Of a stretch of 64,000 nt of DNA, positions 24,901 to 37,178 are shown one piece after another. The DNA lies in NCBI RefSeq assembly GCF_910592395.1, contig NC_088309.1:28770599-28834598 (forward strand). Direction: 5' to 3'. Both the position numbers and the translations under genes were made by a program. Below the pieces are notes generated by a model. That model was given only the letters and a program-made list of their open reading frames with translations. It was not told the origin of the DNA and searched no databases. Numbering within the stretch: position 1 is the stretch's first letter; each line of letters opens with the position of its first letter. The stretch is from Lineus longissimus (Eukaryota; Nemertea; Pilidiophora; Heteronemertea; Lineidae).

Positions 24901-27900
24901 GAGCGCGTGGTGGTATATATGACACAGGATGGCCCGTGTGCGGATGCGGTCGGTGGTATCGTGGGTGTAGATATACTTGCACAGCTTCTCCATCACCTTG
25001 GCACTGTCCTCGTAATTCTCAGGGATCTTCACAGCCTCATTCAGCTCCTTGTTTTTCTTCATCATCGCATTCACATGGTCGAACTGAAAATTACAGGGAA
25101 GCTTTGATGAATACCGCTGTTCCTCTGGAACAAACCATACTGTATGTAATGTAGTTAGCACTGGTGGCATGCTCCGAAGGTTTGTCACAAATTAAGTAAG
25201 CGCTTGATTCTCACCTTGTAATATACATGTTCTACTCGTCTCTGGTAGATACGACATATTTCATTTGAATGACCGCCCTTCTCAATGTAAGCCTGCACCC
25301 GCTTGATCACATCACACACACCCTGCTCGTCCTTCAACCTGCAACAAAAACACACAAACTTATGTCGCAACACTGACTTTTCAACCAATTAAAATAAACA
25401 GCCGTACAGACAAACGTATGACTAAGAGGCAACATTGTCACCAAGGATGATTTTGTTGATTACAGCATGACCAACCTAAAACAAGTGAAAAGTGAGGGAA
25501 GAGGTTGCATGATATAAATAAAAGATATTGAATCTATCAACAAGTTTGAACAAGCCAATCAACACAATGATCAGGTTGGAGTTGACCTGACAGTTCCTAC
25601 CTCTCCACATAGTCTGTGCTATGAGCATCACAGGCTTGTAACATCTTGATGTACTCCTCATCCATCCTCTCCAGCATTGTCAGGATACAGCCTCGCACAC
25701 GATACGGGGACTCTTCCAGCTGCTCACTATCGTCGGTGATGTTTTCGCCAATGGTGATGTCACGGTTCTCCTCGAGCTTGGCCAATGTCAACGTCAAGTA
25801 TTCAAGGCACCTGCAATCAATAACATCAAGATTGACGTCTGCTCAACAATCACCATGGCGACATAAGGTGCTCATGACAGTGTTTCTTTGTAAAATAGGA
25901 AAACCTAAACATTTTATGCATTGAATATTTTCTACAGCTACTTGTTATTTCAGGAGTAGAGTTGCTTTCAAAACATGATCAGGTCACGGACGACAGGTGT
26001 CCGACAACCGACAACTGAGCTGAGAATGACGTCTGCTTTATCTGGGAGAACACAACAATAACCATGTGTGCGACATGACATGGTCAGGTGAGAGACGAGT
26101 GCATATAGCAGTATGCTGAGTATCAGGAAACGGCATGAGAGAGTGATCACAATGGACATAAATCACAGAATGGAGTGTCACATTTCTTACCTATTCCAGA
26201 GCTCTGGTTTCATACAAGTGGCGATATTTGGATTGTAGTCAAAGATGGCGGCAATGATATGGAAGAGCACCTTACAACTGATTGCAGGGCCCAGGTTATG
26301 TGCCTGAGAGATTCCCTCCAACTCAATCAGAAGTTCAATCTGCTCTGTACGATCAGTGCCCTTCTTTCCACGTGCTGCAATCACCTCAAATAGTTTCTTG
26401 ATGACAGCTTCATGTGTGATGTCAGCATCCTTGGGAAACATCTTGGGTTTCTCTGCCATTGGCATGGGAACGCCACCTTTGACCTCCTCCCATTCACCTT
26501 CACCATCCTCCTCTTCAGCCTCCCTTCTCCGTCTCTCCTCCTTCTTCTTTCGTTTCTTACCAACATCCGATTTCTCTTTAGACTGATCCTCGAGGCTGGA
26601 AAAGACACATCACAACATCAGCTTTAATGGAGCATTTTGGACAACTTGCCAAGGCTGAGTATGAATAGGACACGAGCAGCTACGTCAGGGAAATTATGCA
26701 CTACTAGCTACAGCTTGAAAACATAAGATCAGGGAACAACAGGAAAGACAAGTCTTCCTTAACTCTGGTTCAAGCTTGGTTTACTTACTCTTTCAAGAAC
26801 TTGGGCAGATGTTCCTCCTCATCTGTCGATGACTCCTCACCACCTTGGTCCTCTTCCCACGAGTCATAATCTCCCTCAGAGTCAGACTCCTGCAAGACAC
26901 AAAAACATCATTGTTTCATTGCAACAAAAAACATAAAAGAACCCAACTGTTTAGTTGATGTACTATGCTGTACATATCAATTCAACTTGGGTGCCCAACA
27001 ACCCAAATCCTGACATACTCCACAGCAGAGCGAGACTCTAAGGGTTCTACACACTCATCAATAGACAGAGATCATTATTTAATCATCCAGGGTAACATAG
27101 TACTCACCCCGCGCAGGAACTTGGGTTTCCTCGTTGACGCCGGTTCCTGCTTCTTGACGTACAACATATCGTCACTTCCATCATCTGAATCACTGTCAGA
27201 CATGTCATCATCAGAAGCATCAGACTTCTCTTCCTCTTCTTGATCAGGGTTCTCACGATAACCTTTGACCTCTGCCTCAAAGTTCCTCAGATACTTCTTT
27301 AACTTCTGTCGCAGATTCGTCAGACCTTTTGAGTTATTCTTACTCATTGACTTGCGTCCCTCTCGGTCCTCCCAACACTCGACAACAAAGTCCTCCAACT
27401 CGACAAGGCACCTCAGGTAGAAGCGAGGCATGCCCTCTTTTTCAACGACTTTTTTGGCTTTTTCGTAAGCTCTGGTAAGATTCTCAAAGTCCGACAACAG
27501 GTTGGACATGTCTTTGATCCTCTTGAAGTTCTTCATCTTTTTGATGATGTCTTTAAGTTCATCATACCTGAAAGAGGCGGGGAAAAGAAAGGATCAGCTC
27601 ACCGACACGAAACACTGAATACCCTTCAAAGGATCAGCCCACTGACACACAACACTGAATACCCTTCAATGGATCAGCTCACCGACAACACTGAATACCC
27701 TTCAATGGAAGATGTCCTTCTCCTCCATTAGGATATTGTGCATATAATCAATAGTTCAAAAATCATCACACACAAAGCAATTAGTCTTTTACCTCATGAA
27801 ATGGCAAGCGCCAAAGACGTCAAAAATCATCTCTTTCGTGTCATCACAATCAACTTACCTTTTATCTTTCTCGCTCCGGACAACACGCTTGACGTCATCT

Positions 27901-28245
27901 TCATCGTCACTGAACTGAAACGTCCTGAAAAATCCCAACAAAAGGGTGGTGCTTGATAGACAAAATCAAAACATATCAGGCTTCTGTCCAACATCATCTC
28001 CAAGTTTATTGAGCAAAGAGCAAAATCCAGCTGAAGAAGACACGGCAAAACTCCATTTATGATTCTTTCAATTTCAGCAGTTGACAAACCATAACTGATA
28101 CACAGCCTAGTGTCAACATGTGACGTGTACGATGGACTCACCTGAGTGGGGCAGCACGCGGCTGTATTCCCTGTCCTCCTTCATCTCCACTAGATTCAGA
28201 CTCCGACTCCGATTCGGAGCTTACCACAGAAAAAAATCTTGACAT
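21992..28245 (-). CDS. EIF3C: Eukaryotic translation initiation factor 3 subunit C, complete
   Basis: Core eIF3 subunit that helps load initiator tRNA and mRNA on the 40S ribosome; cytoplasmic. Exons right to left: 28142-28245, 27859-27924, 27108-27567, 26789-26889, 26191-26595, 25601-25810, 25215-25338, 24817-25083, 24267-24546, 23826-24019, 23316-23519, 22791-23166, 22588-22638, 22303-22359, 21992-22032; 979 aa if all are used. The N-terminus MSRFFS and serine/acidic stretch are typical. The core shows [57 protein letters not shown] and the PCI/winged-helix part ([35 protein letters not shown]). The C-terminal tail is unusually long and RGG/YRG-rich. Exon 22588-22638 uses a GC donor (GCGAGT) and duplicates exon 22303-22359. 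An in-frame 39-nt extension of exon 22791-23166, with a donor at 22751, is possible. Confidence 0.95.
27591..27707. repeat. Three copies of a 36-40-bp minisatellite in EIF3C intron 2
   Basis: Units begin GGATCAGC and end TGAATACCCTTCAA; lengths are 40, 40 and 36 bp. In the sense direction the array ends about 20 nt before the 3' splice site of exon 3, the opposite placement to the other large intron arrays. Confidence 0.85.
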
Positions 28246-28246
28246 T

Positions 28247-28261
28247 TCAGGTGTCTTTCAT
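28247..28261 (-). promoter_or_regulatory. Possible four-codon upstream ORF in the EIF3C leader
   Basis: On the minus strand ATG-AAA-GAC-ACC-TGA ends one base before the EIF3C start codon. It lies in the mRNA if the leader exon starts at the acceptor CTTTTCAG (just above 28270). Confidence 0.45.
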
Positions 28262-28270
28262 AGGAACAGT

Positions 28271-28492
28271 CTGAAAAGAGATGAAAGATTTTGTTTTTAG
28301 ATTCATATAGATGATTCAGAAAAAACCCAGCAAGTAAACGAAGTAAATTATGTAACAAACGCGTCCACAGTGTGTTTGCCAGCGCCACATCCAACCATAT
28401 CCAACACCACACTCACAGGCTAAACGTCTATATTGCATGAATATGTATGTGTATGTAGGCTATATGATACACTACATGTGGACTATTCACTG

Positions 28493-28531
<39 letters not shown>

Positions 28532-29177
28532 TTTTATTGCGCTTAATGTATACAAGGATACTATGGCAAAATACAGAATACAGAATACAGCACAAAATAC
28601 AGGATATATTATTATATGTGTAATCAATGGTAATGCAGTCCATTTTTGCGTACATTTTTGTGTGTGACGGGACAGATTCCAGGATTATCGCAACATACAA
28701 GTGCGGAGACAAGCACAACATAACTTGATATATGATTAAAGCGAGCACACAGATGTTCTTTGAAATGAAATATATTGTTACAATATCTCAAATACTGAAA
28801 AATAACAGCAGATGAAACGAAAAAAGGGTGTTTTATTTTTACCAGAATATCAAAGGCCGGCACACAATTTCGGCCAAGATGGCGCACTCCCATGTGGATG
28901 TGAAAAACGTCATTATAATATGAGTAGTTTACGATATTTCAGGACGCTGTAAAGGGTAAATTTTGCAATTATCAATTACAATCGTAAAGCGATGATGTAT
29001 TGAGATATAAAATCACTCGAATGGATGATATTTTGTTTTTATAACCCGAATAAAAAGGCACATTTTCATTATTTCTTGCATCTACAAATCTCGATGACGT
29101 AGTTCACATCCACATGTTCCTGAGTGAATGTGTTTCTCAAATTTTGTTCTAATAAGTTCAAAAAATAAGCATCTGTT
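28271..29177. promoter_or_regulatory. Head-to-head EIF3C / FTSJ3 intergenic region
   Basis: The two start codons are 932 bp apart on opposite strands, so the segment should hold both promoters and leader exons. It contains an (AAT)n run at about 28498-28531 and a YY1-like AAGATGGCG near 28874. No coding sequence is recognised. Confidence 0.55.
28498..28531. repeat. (AAT)n microsatellite
   Basis: About eleven AAT triplets between the divergent EIF3C and FTSJ3 genes. Confidence 0.9.
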
Positions 29178-32100
29178 ATGGGAAAAAAAGTGAAAACAGG
29201 AAAATCCAGGAAGGACAAATATTACCAACTGGCTAAAGAAACTGGTAATCAAATATAACTGGCTTGAAAGTCTTTGTTTAGGTGGTTTTGCTCAAAAATT
29301 CAGTTCAGATTTCAGCATGATGAACATCATCTGATCTGTGATCATCATGGTGATGTCGGTGATTAGGGCCATCGGCATCAACATGACATGTTATAGTGCA
29401 TACATTACAAGACCTAAACTCTGGTGATATGATGTCGATGATAAGATCTCCATTGTGTCCATACCAGGTCCAGGGCCAAGACGTTGTTTACCGGTACATA
29501 CCACGAGTCTTGTCTGCAGCTGGTTAGCCTAGTGGTGCCATCGTCCCCATTTGTTTCACCTAAGAGCAGAAAATTAGGACACAACCTTTATCTGTTTCAA
29601 TCTTTCAGGTTACAGAGCTAGATCAGCCTTCAAACTCCTTCAGCTGAACCGCAAGTATGGTTTCCTCGAAAGCTCGCGGGTGTTGGTTGACTTGTGTGCT
29701 GCCCCGGGCGGTTGGCTTCAGGTTGCTAGCCAACACATGCCAGTCTCTAGTCACATCATCGGCATTGATCTCGTGCCGATCAAACCCATCAGAAGCGTGA
29801 TCACTCTAACAGAAGATATCACCACTGAGAAGTGTAGACAGGTAATTGGTTTTCAGTTTATTTGAAATTTAATGAAGTAAGTTAAGTGTATTTCATATCA
29901 GGTCTCTCAATTCCTAGAATAACATGAAATGTGTTTATGGGTTTCGTTTGGCCAGATGTACAAAGAACCAAACAAGTGGATCATGGGCCTAAGCAGATGA
30001 GTAGATTGCTCCCCTTTATCAAACGTATGTTATGTTTTCGTTTTGAAAGGCTTTGAAGAAAGAGATCCAGACTTGGAAAGTAGATGTCTTCCTCAATGAC
30101 GGCGCTCCAAATGTGGGAAAGAACTGGCTCCATGATGCTTTCTCTCAAGGTAGATATGTCTCCCTTCATAATCAACCAAGCCTAAGTAGAAACTTGGACA
30201 TTTCAACTAAAGTTTAGATTGTGAGGAAAGAACTTCAGAACAACACAACAGTTTCAGATGAGGCCATGTAATGTGACCATGGTCAGTTACATTTGTCAGC
30301 AGACAGGTGAATAGTATGGCCAGATTAAGAACAGTCTAATGCTCTCGGTTCTTCTTCTGTTTTGTCTTTAGACTTTTTGTCTTTAGACTCTAATGACTTC
30401 ATGTCGGCTTGACCATATTCGCCAGTCACATTGTCTTTGAAAGCTATCATCAATCATGTCCTCTTTCAGCCACACTCACTCTGCAAGCGCTGAAGCTCGC
30501 CATAGAATTCCTTCGTAAAGGAGGCTGGTTTGTCACAAAGGTGTTTCGATCCAAGGATTACCAAGCTCTCATCTGGGTTTTCAAGCAGCTCTTCAGAAAG
30601 GTGTTTGCCACCAAACCTCAGGCATCGAGGAACGAATCTGCTGAGATCTTTGTTGTGTGCCAGGGATTCCTTGCTCCTGACAAAGTTGACCCGAAGTTTA
30701 CAGATCCAAAATATGTATTCAAAGACGTGAAAGATGACCCTAAGATGGAGTTGAATTTGATTCATCCTGAGAAAGTCAAAAAGTAAGTTGGTTCATGTTC
30801 ATATAAATAATGCTGTATTTGTCATAGGGTTGTAAACTCTAGCACTCTTGTAGTGAACTGCAACACGGATTTAAATGTTGTACCAGTAGTCAGTTATTTT
30901 TGACAGGAAAGAGGACCTTTGGGGATGCATGGTAAAACTGTTTTGAATCAATATTGAAACATCATTATTGTGTGATTTCAGGAGAACAGAAGGTTATGTT
31001 GAAGGTGATTACACCCTGTTCCACACACTGGAAGCTACCACATACATCACAAGCCCTAACCACCTGGAGCTGTTGGCCAATGCTAGTGAGGTAAGGAGAG
31101 CAGACGACATATTTGCTTGATGACCTTGACCTTGTCATTGGGTGTGCCTCCAAAGAGCATCACATCCAAAATGTACCGGTACTGTGGATTTGTAAGCTGG
31201 TTAAGTTTGACACTGACTGAGATAAACTTTGATGAAATGACTTTGTGTGCTTTCTCCAATTGATGTCAAGTTAATGTTTGCTTCTGCAGATTATGATTGA
31301 CAGTGAGAACATCCGGAAACACAAACTGACCACCCCTGAAATCCTCGAATGCTGTAAAGATATCAAAGTGTTGGGTAAGAAGGAGATCAGGTCGCTGCTG
31401 ACTTGGAGGAAGAAGATGCGTGACTATCTGAAGGACTTGGAGGAGAAACTGGAGAAGGTGAAAGCACAGAACGGTGTGGATGCACAGCAGAGGTGGGTGT
31501 TGGCCGTGTTGATATCACAGGATCTCAGCTATGGCCCAAATCTGTAGGATGTCAGTGATACCAACTGGTGTATCTTCCATCAGAGGTCTATCATGAGCTT
31601 CTTCATGGCCAACATAGTTTTTGACAGAGGGTGAGAAAGTAGTTTATTCCTGCTAACTTAGACACCTTTGGTCCATTTTCTATTAGGAACTCTAACTAGG
31701 TTTGTGACTTCAACATTTGGAATGTTCCCTGCCATTACACTTTGAATAAGTTTGCTTTGGCATTTTCAGAGCTGAGGCCGAGGTTGATGAAGAAGAGGAT
31801 GAAGAGGAGAGTGACTTTGAAGAAGAGGCCGGTGAAATTGATAAAAAGATCGCCGAGATGAAAGAGAGCGAGCTGAAGGAATTGAAAAGGTAAGATTAGC
31901 TTTGTGAATGATGAGAATAATGATGATAGATTATGATGTTTCTTGAGTGTTTGATGCATGTGTCTCATGGATGATTGGTAATGGGTGAAGCCGTTGAGGT
32001 GCTGTATACGGGGCCACTCACTGGGTATGTAACGCGGGAGCCATTGAGGTGCTGTATACAGGGCCACTCACTGGGTATGGAACGCGGGAGCCGTTGAGGT

Positions 32101-35100
32101 GCTGTATACAGGGCCACTCACTGGGTATGGAACGCGGGAGCCGTTGAGGTGCTGTATACAGGGCCACTCACTGGGTATGGAACGCGGGAGAAGGTTTGCC
32201 TCTTCAGGGTATCAGATTGTTCAGACACTAGGATTCTCGGTGGCCACAGCAAAAGAGATGACTGCTGTGCCAAGCAGATTCTTGCACACGGAGGATTGTG
32301 TGTTTATTGAGCTTCCATCACAGCTTGTAATGTACCTTCATCTGTCTGCAGGAAGAAGAAGAAGATCCGTCGCAAGAAGATGAAGCTTCAGCAGCAGATG
32401 AATCTGAAGATGATCCTTCCTGGTGATCAGATGGATGTTGGCGAGGACATGGAGATGTTTGCTCTCAATAAGATCAAGAATAAAAAGGTGCGTCTTGTCA
32501 GCTGCGATGGCGTTTGTGTGATCAGGCCGTGATATCAGCACTTCACTTGTTGTAGACTATCACTTGCTATTCAAATCCTTCTTGAGCGCCATGTAATGTA
32601 CAGATTATAGACTTAGTCTTTGTTTCTTTCAGGCTTTATCAGAAGTAGAGAAAGGTGACCTTAGTTTCATGGACAACAAGTCGGACTCAGAGTCTGATGA
32701 TGAAGGACTTGAGAAGCCTAGGATGGCGTATGATAAGTTTGAGGAGCACGATTATGGCTTCTCATCTGACGATAACAAAGGGAGTGACGAGGAGGGCAGT
32801 GATGTGGAAATGGAGGACCTTGGGGGTGTGGAGGATAATGAGGACTTTGAAAGGTACATGTTCAATCAGGATGTAAATCAGCTAGTAGCTATTGGGATCG
32901 TGTGTATAAATGCTAGCAACTCTTCTGTTATAAGTGCCACATCGATACCAACGAAGACTCGTGAGACCCTCTGTCCTTGGTGATGTGTTAAAGCGTTGGT
33001 TGTTGTTTCAGCTCTGAAGAAGAGGAAGCCGAGGCCGACTGTAACCCTCTCGTCGTCGATCTCGAAGATGCTCACGACAAGATAGAACGAAAAACATCCA
33101 TGTGGTTCCAGAAAGATGCTTTCAAGGGATTGGAAGATGATATCGATGAAGATTTGGAGATAGAGACTATTGTAAAGGAATATAAACGAAAGGGTGGTGC
33201 TATCACAGGTAAGAGACAGGATGGACATGGATGGTTTGCCCAGGTCTCGATGCTGAGTCTTTCATGAGGCAAGAATCTCCACTCATTTCTAAGATGTCAT
33301 TCTATTTCCATTTTCAGAAAAAGAAAACACAAAAGAAGCAAAACGAACCTCGAAAAAGAAATCGTCAAAAGATAAAAAAGTGACTTTAGCGGATAGTGAC
33401 GATGAAAGTGAATCAGATGATGAGGGTATAGAGGAGAGCAATGGGCATGAGGGTATAGAGGAGAGCGATGGGGACGAGGACATTGTTAACAGTGAAAGTA
33501 CCATGGCTACCATGGATAAGTTCAATGATGATAGTGATTCTAGTTCAGGCTCGGATGATAGTGAGTTTGATATGAACGACATGGTGACGGATGATCGAGC
33601 AGTGAAGAGGAACGCCAAGCAAGATGCCAAGGATGGATTTGAGATCGTTCCAGCCAGCCAACCTGGTAAGTGTCATGAAGTCTTTCTTATATCATTTGAG
33701 ATGAGCCTAACCACTGACCAAGTCACAAACACATTGCACCATCTTTAATACCATCTTTTGCCACTATTGACACCACAACAAGCCTGACACACATTATATC
33801 ATCCCTTTGTCTTTGATGAGTGGTCTATGTTTCCAAATATTTCAGTTAAGCGAGTCAAGTTGGACCCAGAGAGTCTAGCGATCGGAGCAGCAATGGCATC
33901 GTCACGGAAACGACGGCGGGATATCATTGATCAGAGTTTTCATCGCTACACGTTCAACGATGATAACCTCCCCGATTGGTTTACGAAGGATGAGCAGAAG
34001 TTTTGTCGGAAGCAAATGCCTGTCACAAAGGTATGAATGGATTGATTACTTTGAAGTCGTCCACTTTTAAAGAGGTCTGGTTCAGGTGTTTAGTCCTTCT
34101 GATCGGAGTTGAGCTGGTGGCTTGAGTAAGCCTTGCAAGGTAGAAAACTGTCTTGTGCCTGATTTAAGCTTCACGGGGGTTGATTGCAGTCATCTGTCAC
34201 TGTCTATTGTCACCCTTACCAAACGTCAAATGTCTCATTCCAGGAAGAGGTATCCGAATATAAGGAACGACTGAAAGTCATCAATGCTCGAGCACCGAAG
34301 AAGGTCGCTGAGGCCAAGGCTCGGAAGAAGAGGAAGATGGAGCGACGTCTGGAGAAAGCCAGGAAGAAAGCCGAGGATGTGACAGAGACAGTGGATGTGT
34401 CTGACAAGGAGAAGTGGCAGCAGATTAAACAGTAAGTCACACCTGCACACTCTTGTCACAACTCGTACCTGATGGTTGTTGAGACCTGCACACTCTTGTC
34501 ACAACTTGTACCTGATGGTTGTTGAGGCCTGCACACTCTTGTCACAACTCGTACCTGATGGTTGTTGAGACCTGCACACTCTTGTCACAACTCGTACCTG
34601 ATGGTTGTTGAGACCTGCACACTCTTGTCACAACTCGTACCTGATGGTTGTTGAGACCTGCACACTCTTGTCACAACTCGTACCAAGACCTGATGGTTGT
34701 TGAGACCTGCACACTCTTGTCACAACTCGTACCAAGACCTGATGGTTGTTGAGACCTGCACACTCTTGTCACAACTCGTACCAAGACCTGATGGTTGTTG
34801 AGACCTGCACACTCTTGTCACAACTCGTACCTGATGGTTGTTGAGACCTGCACACTCTTGTCACAACTCGTACCTGATGGTTGTTGAGACCTGCACACTC
34901 TTGTCACAACTCGTACCAAGACCTGATGGTTGTTGAGACCTGCACACTCTTGTCACAACTCGTACCAAGACCTGATGGTTGTTGAGACCTGCACACTCTT
35001 GTCACAACTCGTACCAAGACCTGATGGTTGTTGAGACCTGCACACTCTTGTCACAACTCGTACCAAGACCTGATGGTTGTTGAGACCTGCACACTCTTGT

Positions 35101-35533
35101 CACAACTCGTACCTGATGGTTGTTGAGACCTGCACACTCTTGTCACAACTCGTACCAAGACCTGATGGTTGTTGAGACCTGCACACTCTTGTCACTGTCA
35201 ACACATAGTCTCATACCAAGACGTCATGGTGTTAGTTTCAGACATGGCGTTAGTCTGAGACATGGCGGGATTGTTTGTCTCTTTGTTAAAAGGTCTTGAG
35301 TGGTATTTTTTCCATTGTCTTCCAGGATCTACAAGAGAGCAGGTCTCCTGAAGAAGAAAAAGGAATCAGTCACATACGTTGTTGCCAAGCGTGCATCGGG
35401 GAAGAAAGTATCGCGACCTGCAGGGGTGAAAGGAAAGTTCAAGGTGGTTGACCCCAGGTTGAAGAAGGATATGAGGAATCAAAGAATGGGTGAAAAGAAG
35501 GGAGGCAAGGGAAAGAAGAGAGGAAAGAGATGA
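29178..35533 (+). CDS. FTSJ3: pre-rRNA 2'-O-ribose methyltransferase FTSJ3/SPB1, complete
   Basis: Nucleolar methyltransferase needed for rRNA processing. Fourteen exons: 29178-29244, 29609-29841, 30050-30149, 30470-30782, 30982-31090, 31290-31492, 31770-31889, 32352-32487, 32633-32853, 33012-33208, 33318-33665, 33846-34030, 34244-34431, 35326-35533; 875 aa (human 847), all in phase. The SAM-binding loop [15 protein letters not shown] is at about residues 48-62. The RlmE-family catalytic tetrad K-D-K-E is intact at about K31, D117 (NDGAPNVG), K157 (TKVFRS) and E192 ([11 protein letters not shown]), with the family's usual spacing. The middle is highly acidic. The C-terminal SPB1 domain shows [53 protein letters not shown] and a lysine-rich end. 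Confidence 0.95.
31990..32190. repeat. 51-bp minisatellite, 4 copies, FTSJ3 intron 7
   Basis: Units read GCCGTTGAGGTGCTGTATAC then GGGCCACTCACTGGGTATG and ACGCGGGAG. The array starts about 100 nt after the 5' splice site at 31889. Confidence 0.9.
34437..35195. repeat. 43/49-bp minisatellite, about 16 copies, FTSJ3 intron 13
   Basis: The unit is CCTGCACACTCTTGTCACAA, CTCGTACC, TGATGGTTGTTGAGA. About half the units carry an extra AAGACC (49 bp). The first unit begins within about 10 nt of the 5' splice site (exon ends at 34431), and the array fills most of the 894-bp intron. Confidence 0.95.
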
Positions 35534-35833
35534 GGTTAATCATATTCTGAAGGCTTTATGAAATTACCATGGACTGTAAAGAATGAGACGGACTTGGGTT
35601 AACCAAGATGGACTTGGGTTAACCAAGGTACATATTGTTGAGGTATGATGGTATCTAGAGGAGTCTGTGTCCGTGAAAGTTCGACGAGTCGTGCATTCTG
35701 ACTGTCGTAATTGCTGGAGAAATCTTGGGGGAGGGGTTCATCCTGGGTTTTACTACAACTTATAGTTGTAAGAATGAAAAATTGTGATGAATTCAACTGA
35801 AGTCTGTGAAAACTTTGTTTAATGCAGTTATTG

Positions 35834-35839
35834 AATAAA
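35834..35839 (+). terminator. FTSJ3 poly(A) signal
   Basis: AATAAA about 300 bp after the stop codon, followed by the GT-rich TTGTTGTTGTGTC. Confidence 0.75.
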
Positions 35840-36704
35840 TGTCCGTGGTCTATTCAAATTGTTGTTGTGTCTTTTGGGCATTGTACTGGTTGTGACAAGA
35901 TGTCCTCCACATTGGTGATATGTCTCTGTACTCCTTTGTCAGAAGACCTAAGCTAGTTCAAACAAAGCATCATTGACTGGCTAGTGTTGGTCAGTGCGTC
36001 TTCAGTGGTGGTGACAGGATGTGTCGTGTACCCCCATGTAGTTTGGTGTCTTCAGTTGGTGATGACAGGCAGCCTTGTCATCACAAGCCCTAAAATGACT
36101 TCTCTCAGCATTGATATTTTGACATCGTCGGTCAAATTGCCAAGCTGCTGACAACTCTGTATTCAGTCCAACATTGGAGGACGAACCTGCAGGCACCTCT
36201 GCTTGTAATCCCATAAGCTACTTGGCCAATATGGAATAGGTTGAACCGAGTGGTTAGGACAGCATTGTGGTTGCGACTGCATGGACCTGCCTATCAGTTG
36301 TTACTGGTTTCTATTCCCTTGTTGGTGCAGCCAGATAACTTTGAGAAAGGGGAAGTGACTGTAAGGCATCAGATGAGCTGCTGGAAAGAGTCTTTTGGAT
36401 AGGTTGTGATAACCCTTTCACCACTTTACAGCAGGACTGTCTTGGACAGAGTCTCAGCAGTTGGTTGGGACAACTTTCATTAAGGTCTTTCGGCAAGGCT
36501 GAATTAGGACGGTGTCTCAAAAGACAGATATGTGATAAGGGATGTCGTGCAACATGGTGGATGGTCAGAGATCACTCCTGGGTTCAGGTCTCGTCAGTAC
36601 TTTGTTCATCACTGGTGAAGCAGCTCTTCAATAACCCCGAGTGCTTCTGTAGAGGAGGTTGACACAGTTTAACATTTAACAACACATGTATTAGTCTAAA
36701 GAAT
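35840..36704. other. Convergent FTSJ3/14-3-3 interval, no coding sequence recognised
   Basis: Open frames are short and unlike known families. It separates the FTSJ3 poly(A) site from the presumed distal end of the 14-3-3 locus. Confidence 0.5.
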
Positions 36705-36710
36705 TTTATT
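36705..36710 (-). terminator. Candidate poly(A) signal of 14-3-3 cassette 4
   Basis: AATAAA on the minus strand. The sequence before it (sense) contains AACTTGTGAAGTC...CTTTTGAAATAAAAT, resembling the corresponding segments after cassettes 2 and 3. Confidence 0.55.
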
Positions 36711-36863
36711 TCAAAAGGTAGACACTGACTTCACAAGTTACATTGGTGCATTTCAACTGTTCACAGATCAAACATAAGTAGTGATTCCGACTCCAAATTC
36801 AGGGGAGTCCAAAATGTAGCAGCAGTCTTTTTATTAGGATTTATTTTTCAAGGCACTGTAAAC

Positions 36864-37178
36864 GAGGCACAAGCTGATATCTGCATCAGCTTGCTGAGCC
36901 ATCAGCTACAGTCTGGTTAAGGCATTGAGGCACAAGCTGATATCTGCATCAGCTTGCTAAGCCATGGGCTACAGTCTGGTTAAGGCATTGAGGCACAAGC
37001 TGATATCTGCATCAGCTTGCTAAGCCATGGGCTACAGTCTGGTTAAGGCATTGAGGCACAAGCTGATATCTGCATCAGCTTGCTGAGCCATCAGCTACAG
37101 TCTGGTTAAGGCATTGAGGCACAAGCTGATATCTGCATCAGCTTGCTAAGCCATGGGCCACAGTCTGGCTTAGGCATT
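36864..37178. repeat. 63-bp minisatellite with an internal palindrome, 5 copies
   Basis: Units start GAGGCACAAGCTGATATC at 36864, 36927, 36990, 37053 and 37116. Each contains the perfect inverted repeat AAGCTGAT / 6 nt / ATCAGCTT. The array lies between the 14-3-3 cassette 4 stop codon and its candidate poly(A) signal, so it may be in a 3' UTR. Confidence 0.92.
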
